Source: Oceanospirillaceae bacterium (lineage in GTDB: Bacteria > Pseudomonadota > Gammaproteobacteria > Pseudomonadales > Balneatricaceae). From it: a DNA stretch of 12,878 nucleotides. Below are positions 7,037-12,878 of this stretch, one piece after another. Position 1 is the first letter of the stretch. Each line of letters begins with the position of its first letter. The translations under genes were made by a program, and so were the position numbers. The stretch covers positions 1 through 12,878 of the forward strand of contig DNNY01000099.1 in NCBI GenBank assembly GCA_003497765.1, read 5' to 3'. The notes beneath the pieces are model-generated. The model searched no databases. It was not told the origin of the DNA and worked only from the letters and a program-made list of their open reading frames with translations.

Positions 7037-7771
7037 ATGGCTATTTCCAATACACAATACGAGGAATTATTGAGCGTTATAGATATTTGCAATAATGTGC
7101 ACAGAAACAAAGATATTGAGCCAATTTGGTTAAAACTTAGATCCTTGTGCTGTGCTACTGGGCTTATAATGAGTGTATCTGAAGGTCCGAACGCAAACCA
7201 AATTGCTAATCAAAGCACATTTGTATATGGACTTCCTTTGAGATGGATGGAAAATTATAAAAGAAATAATCTAGCACTTATCGACCCACTCGTGAAAATG
7301 GCTAAAAGAAAAGAAAATAACAATAGGGTGGTGAATTGGAGAAAAGCTTTTGATAATTCCCCTGTTACGATAGACAAGATTACCGGTATGGAGCATGATT
7401 CTATTGATGGATATGCAATATTTAGCCGTTCTCATAACTATACGCATGCATCCTCAATGACATCCATAACAGTGGAGTCTGAAAATATCACTGAAGCTCA
7501 GAAAGTCATGCTACATAAGTTGATTCCTCATATTCATAGAATACTTGAACGCCCTGGCTTTTTGAAAGGTCCAAACATAACCAAGAGAGAAAAACAAATC
7601 CTAAAGGCAGCAGGCAAACTCAAATCCTTCACATATGATACTGTAGGTGAAAAAATGGGTATTACTGGTCGCACGGCAAAGCATCATTTTACTAATCTAC
7701 GTAAAAAATTGCAGGTAGATGATAATTATATTGTGATCGAGAAAGCTCGACTAATGGGCATGGTTAAGTAG
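7037..7771 (+). CDS. LuxR-family regulator with autoinducer-binding domain (LuxR solo)
   Basis: The 244-residue protein has quorum-sensing receptor length and architecture. Residues about 15-170 form the acyl-homoserine-lactone-type binding domain. It retains Trp70 and Tyr74 (RWMENY), Asp83-Pro84 (IDP), Trp101 (VVNW) and Gly125 (DGYAIF), which fit the conserved pocket positions W57, Y61, D70, P71, W85 and G113 of TraR/LuxR. Residues 178-244 are the GerE helix-turn-helix: ITKREKQIL with Glu185, GEKMGITGRTAKHHF, and LRKKLQV. A strong AAGGAGA at 7024-7030 precedes the ATG. No luxI-type synthase is present, so it is a solo within this window and may sense exogenous or atypical ligands. Nine of 14 Arg codons are AGA/AGG (three of 20 in malonyl-CoA decarboxylase), which hints at different ancestry, although the Lrp gene also uses many (five of nine). 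It converges on the c-di-GMP gene with a 30-nt gap. Confidence 0.9.
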   Translation: MAISNTQYEELLSVIDICNNVHRNKDIEPIWLKLRSLCCATGLIMSVSEGPNANQIANQSTFVYGLPLRWMENYKRNNLALIDPLVKMAKRKENNNRVVNWRKAFDNSPVTIDKITGMEHDSIDGYAIFSRSHNYTHASSMTSITVESENITEAQKVMLHKLIPHIHRILERPGFLKGPNITKREKQILKAAGKLKSFTYDTVGEKMGITGRTAKHHFTNLRKKLQVDDNYIVIEKARLMGMVK

Positions 7772-7801
7772 TTACTATTTAGTATAAAAATACTCTTTCG
7801 T

Positions 7802-10800
7802 TTATGATCTGTTCTTGGATGTATTGTTCGAGTTTATATATCCAAGAATTTGTTCCTCAGACATAGGTTTAGCATAATAAAAACCTTGAATTACGGAACA
7901 ATTTTTACTTAGCAGATAATCCAACTGGGACTTTGTTTCCACTCCCTCGGCAATCACCTCAATATGCATTTTTTGGCCGAGATCAATCAGCAACTCGATA
8001 ACCAATTCAGCCTTTTTGTGGCCTATTTGCTGGACAAAATACTTGTCGATCTTAATAACATCAATATTACATTCCAGCATTCTTTGTAGAGAGGAATATT
8101 CTGTTCCGAGATCATCCAAAGTAATAGTAATGCCCAGTGCACGCAATGGTCTTAAATTATCAGCAAAGACAGCGAAATCAGTAATTTTATGACGTTCTGT
8201 TATTTCTATTTCAATATATTCACCTGGCACCTGCATTGTTTTCATAGTCTGGCAAATTCGTTCAACAAAACCCTTTTGGTTAAGCTCTATAGCACTTAAA
8301 TTCCATGCTAGTCGGCCAAATTCTAAACCTTGCTTACGCCAGTTAACTACTTGCTTACAAACATTTTCTAACAACCATATACTGACTTGATAACTAAGCC
8401 CACTTCGCTCAATGATTTCAAGAAAGTTCTCAGGATCCATTAGGCCATGTTTGGGGTGCTGTGGACGTAATAAAGCCTCAACGCCAACTACTTGCTGAGT
8501 TTGATAATTATAGCGAGGCTGAAAATAGAGCATTAATTCCTGCTTTTGCAGAAGACTGACCATTTCATGTTCCCACTGTCTTTGCTTTTTCGCTATAAAC
8601 GCTAACCTGTCATCATAAACTTGGTAATTAAGCCCCCCCTGCTTTTTCACCTTATAAAGGGCAAGGTCTGCCTGCTGTAACAATTGTGTGGCACTGATTG
8701 TATTGTCACCACAAGTGCTATTACTTATACCAATACTAGCCGCAGAATGTAGTATGTGAGAATCTATTTCCACGGGCAAATTAAGTTGCGATAAAATCTG
8801 CTTAGCTATATCAATGACTCCAGAAAGAGCTTGGTGTTTGCGTAAAATGATAGCAAATTCATCACCCCCCAAGCGGGCTACTAGATCACCACTCCTCGTA
8901 GCCTGAATCAAGAGTTCAGCGATATGAGTAAGAAGTTTATCGCCTATTTTGTGACCAAAGGCGTCATTAACCTGCTTAAACCTATCTAAATCTATAAGCA
9001 TTAGTGCAATATTAGTTTGCTTATTCTGCTCTTGGTGAATTACTTTATTTAGTTCACTGTAAAATCCGCGTCGGTTGAGTAGACCAGTAAGTTCATCATG
9101 TTCTGCTAGATACCTTACCTTAAATTCAGCTTTTTGCCTCTGGGCAACTTCAAGAGTTAGCTCTTTGGTGCGTTCTTTGACTCTTGCTTCCAGTTGCCCG
9201 TGCATATCTTTTAGCTGGTCTTCACTCTCGGTTCGCCTTTGCACTTCTAATTCTAATTTATCAAGATGTTCAATAACCTCATCTGCCATCTGATCAAAAG
9301 CCACAGCAATAGTATCAATCTCATCACCTTTACCCGCGTTAAATCGAAATTGATGATAACCGCTTTGGAATTTGGCAAACCCATTAACCAAAGTAACAAT
9401 GCGACTACTTACATATGAAGCCACCCAGATAGCGATAAAAACCACTAAGGCGATCATTATCACAGTTGAATAACTTAGCGCTTTAGCCGTTTGTAGAAGG
9501 TTGTGGGTTATGGCCTGATTACCGGATTCGGCCTGCTGTGCAACGCTCGTTTCGGTAACATTAATAATCTCTTTTAGACGCGCCTCTGAGGCTTTAGCTG
9601 GTTGATAAAACTCATCAATATTGGTGCCAATAGTGACCACACCAAAGCCACGGGGACTGCTCTTATACTGGCCTGTGGTGTAGGGAATAGACGCTGCTGT
9701 AACAAGCTTCCATAGACCGCTCCAGTAAATGATAAATGAACCTGACCCTCCCTTACTGGTTAGCTCATACCAACCGTGGCACTGGGGGGCAAAATCCAAA
9801 AATCGACAGTCTAGCCCCCTGAGCCCAGTTGACTGCATTTGTTTGGCTGGTTTTTTGGCTAAGTTCTGGTCTCTAAATGGGGTAGCTTGCTGAGCATAGG
9901 CGGCATAAGATAAACCACTTTGTTGCCAGTCATCATATACCCCCTGTTCCAGCCATGGCGTTTGAGGTAGTCCAGTTTGTCCATCATAACCAGTTATAAA
10001 GTAATGCCGGGGGTGGGCAATATTGCGCCCTAAATGATCCCAAATAAAGGCATAATTACCTTCTGACGGATCGGGAAAGGAAGTATAGCGCTGATCAGTA
10101 GGCATAATTGTGTCGGTTATATTTATAATATGATCATGATTTAAAGCCAAGGTAACATAACCTATGATTTTTCCTGCCACTGCCACGGGTGTAGCCCACC
10201 GTACAATGCCTTTAAAACGTTTGCCTAGAGGGTTTTCTTTACCAGCATAGGCACTATCTTTGGGACTGAACTTATAGTTATTTTTGGCTGCTGAGGCGGG
10301 CGTATAATTGCCTATAAACTGGGTGGGAATATATTCACCAATCACCTGGGATACATAAATTTCTCCAACTTGAAGTTGTTGTAATTTGGCAAAGTAAGTT
10401 TCTGCTTGCAAAAAAGTGTTATGACGATCACTAATATTCTTTAATTCTTTGGCCAACAAATTGGAAGTGGAAATTTTTAGCTGTTCCTGACCATCAAGTG
10501 CCACAAAAGTCATTTCGTGGTAGAGGGGTAAGCGTTGAAAATGATTAGTGGCTTCTGGTGGACGAGAATGAAAAGCACGGCTATTGTCAGTTAAGCTATT
10601 CTTAATTAATAAAGACTCTTGATGGTAATTTGGTACACCAAGCTGCTGCCATTGCTGATTTTTTTCATCAAATTGCCAGCTATATTGAACAGGGGCTAAG
10701 GTCGTTCTATGCTTAAGAAACTGCTCATAATAACGTTTCTCAGGAGACAGTGTGGAAGCTAATAGGATGTCATCATCTGTGGCGTAAAGTAATCGCGATA

Positions 10801-11092
10801 TCTGTTTTGCTGTGTCAGTTGTTAATCGTTCAATTTCATTTCTGGCTCGGTCCTCCAAGGAAGCCATACTATCATCCACAGCTTCTGCCCCAATTTGCTG
10901 AAGTGATGCCTTTGATACTTCAGCAAAACCATTAAATTGTTGTTTAAGTAGATCAGCCAACTGGGAAGAGTATTGCCAAGCTAACCATGCCAAAAATACT
11001 AATGGCAGCACCTTAATAGCCACAAACAAAGCAATCAATTTGCCACGCAAACCGATTTTTATTGAGGGAAAACTGGACTTATCTTTTGTCAT
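7802..11092 (-). CDS. Membrane-bound GGDEF-EAL c-di-GMP protein with large periplasmic Cache-like sensor
   Basis: A 1096-residue inner-membrane protein. The order is TM1 about 22-40, a periplasmic region about 45-535, TM2 about 541-562, HAMP about 562-606, a coiled coil to about 655, GGDEF about 660-820 and EAL about 850-1085. The GGDEF motif (742-746) is intact, with an RSGD inhibitory site at 733-736, so diguanylate cyclase activity with feedback inhibition is expected. The EAL domain keeps EALLR (Glu872), Asn931, EITE (Glu963), the Asp-Asp pair 993-994, Lys1014 and AEGVE (Glu1049), so phosphodiesterase activity is also possible. Loop 6 is altered: DDLGTEYSS replaces the usual DDFGTGYSS. 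The periplasmic region has two close Cys (about 429 and 438) that could form a disulfide. The in-frame ATG at 11116 would add eight residues, but AGGA about 6 nt before the 11092 ATG favours the shorter form. The ligand is unknown. Confidence 0.92.
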   Translation of the reverse strand: MTKDKSSFPSIKIGLRGKLIALFVAIKVLPLVFLAWLAWQYSSQLADLLKQQFNGFAEVSKASLQQIGAEAVDDSMASLEDRARNEIERLTTDTAKQISRLLYATDDDILLASTLSPEKRYYEQFLKHRTTLAPVQYSWQFDEKNQQWQQLGVPNYHQESLLIKNSLTDNSRAFHSRPPEATNHFQRLPLYHEMTFVALDGQEQLKISTSNLLAKELKNISDRHNTFLQAETYFAKLQQLQVGEIYVSQVIGEYIPTQFIGNYTPASAAKNNYKFSPKDSAYAGKENPLGKRFKGIVRWATPVAVAGKIIGYVTLALNHDHIINITDTIMPTDQRYTSFPDPSEGNYAFIWDHLGRNIAHPRHYFITGYDGQTGLPQTPWLEQGVYDDWQQSGLSYAAYAQQATPFRDQNLAKKPAKQMQSTGLRGLDCRFLDFAPQCHGWYELTSKGGSGSFIIYWSGLWKLVTAASIPYTTGQYKSSPRGFGVVTIGTNIDEFYQPAKASEARLKEIINVTETSVAQQAESGNQAITHNLLQTAKALSYSTVIMIALVVFIAIWVASYVSSRIVTLVNGFAKFQSGYHQFRFNAGKGDEIDTIAVAFDQMADEVIEHLDKLELEVQRRTESEDQLKDMHGQLEARVKERTKELTLEVAQRQKAEFKVRYLAEHDELTGLLNRRGFYSELNKVIHQEQNKQTNIALMLIDLDRFKQVNDAFGHKIGDKLLTHIAELLIQATRSGDLVARLGGDEFAIILRKHQALSGVIDIAKQILSQLNLPVEIDSHILHSAASIGISNSTCGDNTISATQLLQQADLALYKVKKQGGLNYQVYDDRLAFIAKKQRQWEHEMVSLLQKQELMLYFQPRYNYQTQQVVGVEALLRPQHPKHGLMDPENFLEIIERSGLSYQVSIWLLENVCKQVVNWRKQGLEFGRLAWNLSAIELNQKGFVERICQTMKTMQVPGEYIEIEITERHKITDFAVFADNLRPLRALGITITLDDLGTEYSSLQRMLECNIDVIKIDKYFVQQIGHKKAELVIELLIDLGQKMHIEVIAEGVETKSQLDYLLSKNCSVIQGFYYAKPMSEEQILGYINSNNTSKNRS

Positions 11093-11611
11093 TTTTAATC
11101 CTATCCCGTCGGACATCCATATAACCGTTAATTACCTTTCCTCATAGGCGGTAAAACAGATAACAAACGAAGGAGATAATTAAATATAGCAAATCTAAAT
11201 ATAATTATAAATAAATAAAGTTAATATTCGCTCTAAAATTTTTTCCGTTGCTATCTTAATTTTCTGAAATAATAACTTGTTAGGTTCAGATAAAATAATA
11301 CTTATATTTTTTAGTAAGTTAATCGTAAAAATTATTACCCTACTTTACAAGATAGTTTGGCTATGTATCTCAATTAAAATTAAAAGTATAATTTTTATGA
11401 ATATATTTTATATTTATTTATACTTGATTAGAAATAAAATTGCCTAACAATAGCTGCTAACAATTCACTTTATTTACACGCTTTATTTACTGAGCCAATT
11501 TACCCCGTTTGGATTGGCTTATAATCCCTTTAACCACTGGGCATACAAAGGCTCAACATATATAATCTGCTCTTAGTCAGGCGCATAATTAAGTTTTCTG
11601 GCAGAGGGTAT
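11093..11611. other. Long AT-rich gene-free region between the c-di-GMP gene and aroQ
   Basis: About 520 nt without a credible gene on either strand; stops are frequent in all frames. It must carry the leftward promoter of the GGDEF-EAL gene and the rightward aroQ promoter. Its middle (about 11170-11440) is almost entirely A/T. An exact 8-bp direct repeat CTAACAAT lies at 11444-11451 and 11457-11464 (13-bp period), and its inverse TTGTTAG lies at 11277-11283 inside the near-palindrome TAACTTGTTA. Such DNA is often bent or bound by nucleoid proteins, but nothing more specific can be claimed. Confidence 0.5.
11538..11566 (+). promoter_or_regulatory. Candidate sigma-70 promoter of the aroQ pair
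   Basis: TGGGCA (11538-11543, four of six matches to the -35 consensus) and a perfect TATAAT (11561-11566) are 17 bp apart. Transcription would start near 11573, about 40-55 nt before the first aroQ start codon. A second TATAAT at 11520-11525 lacks a good -35 partner. Confidence 0.45.
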
Positions 11612-12076
11612 ATGGAGGAAAATACATTGCAGGCAAAAATAGCGGTTGTACATGGCCCAAACCTAAATATGCTGGGTATGCGTGAAGTGGGCATTTATGG
11701 TGGCCAAAGCATGCAGGATATTAATGATGAGATCGCTAAGCGAGCAGATGAGCTAGGAGTCGCCGTTGAATTCTTCCAATCTAACTCCGAAGGAGAGCTG
11801 GTAACTTTTATTCAGCAATGTCGAGGCCGTGTTAAGGGTGTCATAATCAATGCTGGCGCCTATACCCATTACTCTATTGCCTTACGCGACGCCATTGCGG
11901 CTTCGCAGGTGGATGTTATTGAAGTGCATATCTCCAATATCTTTAAACGCGAGTCGTTTCGTCATGAATCTGTTATTGGACCAGTGTGCATTGGCCAAAT
12001 ATGTGGATTTGGCTCTTTGAGTTATATACTCGGTTTGGAGTCTTTAGTAACTGAACAAGAAGATCCTTGGTTGTAA
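11612..12076 (+). CDS. aroQ: Type II 3-dehydroquinate dehydratase (first copy, catalytic residues intact)
   Basis: The protein catalyses 3-dehydroquinate to 3-dehydroshikimate in the shikimate pathway and normally forms a dodecamer of flavodoxin-like subunits. Read from the ATG it has 154 residues. All checkable active-site residues are present: GPNLN (15-19), Arg24 and the base Tyr29 on the flexible loop (GMREVGIYGG), Asn80 and His86 (INAGAYTH), Asp93 (LRDA), the general-acid His106 (EVHISN) and Arg117 (ESFRHES). A TTG at 11627 is an attractive alternative start. It has GGAGG at 11614-11618 at good spacing, gives the usual short N-terminus (M-QAKIAVVHGPNLN), and makes residue numbers equal those of the Mycobacterium enzyme (R19, Y24, N75, H81, D88, H101, R112). 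The ATG at 11612 has GAGGG only 3 nt away, which is too close. The diverged second copy follows after 14 nt. The accB/accC genes that often follow aroQ are absent. Confidence 0.95.
   Translation: MEENTLQAKIAVVHGPNLNMLGMREVGIYGGQSMQDINDEIAKRADELGVAVEFFQSNSEGELVTFIQQCRGRVKGVIINAGAYTHYSIALRDAIAASQVDVIEVHISNIFKRESFRHESVIGPVCIGQICGFGSLSYILGLESLVTEQEDPWL
11614..11629 (+). promoter_or_regulatory. Shine-Dalgarno and possible TTG start of the first aroQ
   Basis: GGAGG (11614-11618) is followed 8 nt later by an in-frame TTG (11627-11629). This site overlaps the ATG at 11612 and competes with it as the real start. The resulting 149-residue protein would match typical AroQ length and N-terminus better. 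Confidence 0.5.
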
Positions 12077-12090
12077 GGCGGAGAACAACA

Positions 12091-12534
12091 ATGCAAAAAA
12101 ATAAGTTCCTTGTCATTTCAGGACCAAACCTAAATCTACTTGGTCATCGTGAAACTTCGATTTACGAGCAAGGCTCCCTCGAAAATATCCATACTGGCCT
12201 GAGTTCGGCCGCCTCAGCATTAAATGTTGAAGTGGATTGCTATCAGTGTAACCATGAAGGCGACCTGATTGATCATTTGCAAGCAGCACCGGAGCAATAT
12301 GCTGGGGTAATCATTAATGCCGGCGCCCTTGCCCATTATAGCTATGCTTTACGTAGCGCTATTGGCTCTATGCTATTGCCTTGCGTGGAAGTTTTTATTA
12401 GTAATGTTCATGCCCGAGAAGACTTTCGTCACAAATCGGTGATTGCACCAGTTTGTCTAGGAGTAATCGGTGGTTTTGGCAAGCAAAGCTATATTTTGGC
12501 TCTTCGAGCTCTGGTGAATCTTTGCGATCATTAG
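12091..12534 (+). CDS. Diverged type II dehydroquinase paralogue (AroQ-like, general-acid His replaced by Phe)
   Basis: A 147-residue AroQ-family protein directly after the first copy. The start at 12091 has GGAG at 12080-12083 about 7 nt upstream; the in-frame extension to 12067 overlaps the previous gene and adds a non-family N-terminus. It keeps GPNLN (11-15), Arg20, Tyr25, Asn76, His82, Glu100 and Arg113 (DFRHKS). However, EVFIS puts Phe102 where the family has the general-acid His, LRSA puts Ser89 where the family has the Asp contributed to the neighbouring subunit's site, and the loop reads IYEQG instead of IYGG. The normal reaction should be strongly impaired. It is uninterrupted and well translated, so it is not an obvious pseudogene. 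Possible roles are a non-catalytic partner in mixed oligomers with the first AroQ, a dehydratase for another substrate, or a decaying duplicate. The low identity between the two copies implies old divergence or separate acquisition. Confidence 0.9.
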   Translation: MQKNKFLVISGPNLNLLGHRETSIYEQGSLENIHTGLSSAASALNVEVDCYQCNHEGDLIDHLQAAPEQYAGVIINAGALAHYSYALRSAIGSMLLPCVEVFISNVHAREDFRHKSVIAPVCLGVIGGFGKQSYILALRALVNLCDH

Positions 12535-12579
12535 CTTTCAGCCAATAGTTCAATAGCGTCCGCCGATAGTCAACTCTTC

Positions 12580-12599
12580 AAAAAAACTGTTTTCGCAGT
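12580..12599 (-). terminator. Possible weak terminator of the CbiX-like gene
   Basis: On the minus strand, ACTG-CGAAAA-CAGT is followed by seven T residues, just downstream of the chelatase stop codon at 12608. The 4-bp stem is short for an intrinsic terminator, so the call rests mainly on the T-run and position. The plus strand has no matching T-run for the aroQ pair. Confidence 0.3.
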
Positions 12600-12607
12600 G
12601 GGCTCTA

Positions 12608-12878
12608 TTAACTTGATTTCGCAAGTAGTGCAGGCATAGCTACAGAAGCGCCTAAATGAGGCAATATAGTAATTGTCTTGTTAGGCCATTTATCCTGCAC
12701 CTTACCTACTTCATAGGGAATATCCTTTACCACATGATTACCTGCTGATAGAAAATATGGCAGAACGACCACTTCCTCAGCGCCTCTTTGTAAACAACCC
12801 TCCAGAGCGACTTCAATAGTAGGCTCAGCAAATTCTAAAAACGCCAGAGCCACATTATCTATCCCAGGATTTTCTTCC
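12608..12878 (-). CDS. cbiX: CbiX/SirB-family sirohydrochlorin chelatase, N-terminus beyond window
   Basis: The minus-strand frame is open to the right edge and ends at a TAA at 12608-12610, giving the last 89 residues. It reads EENPGIDNVALAFLEFAEPT, then VVVLPYFLSAGNHVVKDIP and LPHLG. These match the CbiX family, whose members insert cobalt or iron into sirohydrochlorin for cobalamin or siroheme synthesis. LEFAEP (visible residues 14-19) and GNHV with His48 are the recognisable motifs; the conserved Gly-His of the first strand lies outside the window. From where these motifs usually fall, roughly 35-45 residues are missing if this is the short single-domain form. The GTG at 12853 is internal, since the frame and family similarity continue upstream of it. 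The gene converges on the aroQ pair with a 73-nt gap. The metal and pathway cannot be decided from this part. Confidence 0.85.
   Translation of the reverse strand, partial: EENPGIDNVALAFLEFAEPTIEVALEGCLQRGAEEVVVLPYFLSAGNHVVKDIPYEVGKVQDKWPNKTITILPHLGASVAMPALLAKSS

Noticed and set aside
6523..7771. XRE plus LuxR genes as a phage-immunity or toxin-antitoxin module
   Set aside because: No toxin, integrase, peptidase-type repressor or attachment-site repeat is visible, and both proteins are ordinary regulators.
7781..7794. AGTAT-AAAA-ATACT hairpin between the convergent LuxR and GGDEF-EAL genes
   Set aside because: A five-pair, mostly A/T stem with no long T-run is too weak to call a terminator.
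9075..9293. Plus-strand frames inside the GGDEF-EAL gene (also 10750-10935)
   Set aside because: They are antisense to an intact multidomain protein and have no motifs or ribosome-binding sites.
11397..11447. 16-codon frame MNIFYIYLYLIRNKIA in the AT-rich gap
   Set aside because: It has no Shine-Dalgarno, and a short run of Ile/Tyr/Phe codons is expected by chance in such AT-rich DNA.
12067..12090. Upstream ATG of the second AroQ-like gene (overlapping the first)
   Set aside because: The extension MVVRRRTT is not family-like, and the GGAG at 12080-12083 serves the ATG at 12091.
12851..12853. GTG as the real start of the CbiX-like gene
   Set aside because: The frame and family similarity continue upstream to the window edge; the protein from GTG would lack the N-terminal half of the fold.

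Overview
The window is about 12.9 kb of bacterial chromosome with moderately low GC. Protein families and gene style (type II sulfide:quinone oxidoreductase, stand-alone malonyl-CoA decarboxylase, GGDEF-EAL c-di-GMP protein, LuxR-type receptor, AroQ) point to a Gammaproteobacterium, perhaps a marine heterotroph. That placement is inference from gene content; I see no rRNA or tRNA. There are no insertion sequences, integrases, CRISPR arrays or phage structural genes.

Layout. 1-946 (-): 5' two thirds of an aldehyde dehydrogenase, running off the left edge. 1182-2420 (+): a sulfide:quinone oxidoreductase of the human SQOR type, divergent from it. 2445-2792 (-): a RidA-family imine deaminase. 3050-4441 (+): malonyl-CoA decarboxylase. 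4460-5602 (-): alanine dehydrogenase, divergent from an Lrp/AsnC regulator (5793-6278, +), with a very AT-rich, repeat-laden control region between them. 6523-6909 (+): an XRE-type repressor. 7037-7771 (+): a LuxR-type receptor with an autoinducer-binding domain and no LuxI in the window. 7802-11092 (-): a large membrane c-di-GMP protein with all main GGDEF and EAL catalytic motifs. 11093-11611: a long AT-rich gene-free stretch. 11612-12076 and 12091-12534 (+): two tandem type II dehydroquinase genes. 12608-12878 (-): C-terminal part of a CbiX/SirB-like chelatase, running off the right edge.

How it works together. The left half is catabolic and redox: aldehyde oxidation, sulfide detoxification, imine/enamine clearance, malonyl-CoA to acetyl-CoA, and alanine to pyruvate under an Lrp-type sensor. 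The middle is regulatory: XRE, LuxR and c-di-GMP. Most neighbours are convergent or divergent, so this is a set of small transcription units. The only clear operon is the aroQ pair, with a 14-nt gap.

The most striking feature is that aroQ pair. The first copy keeps every catalytic residue I can check. The second keeps the fold signature and most ligands but has Phe where the family has its general-acid His, and Ser where it has the inter-subunit Asp. It looks like a co-expressed diverged paralogue or pseudo-enzyme. Secondary points are a 12-bp inverted repeat and 31-bp-phased direct repeat between ald and its Lrp neighbour, and a LuxR solo with AGA/AGG-rich arginine codon use.
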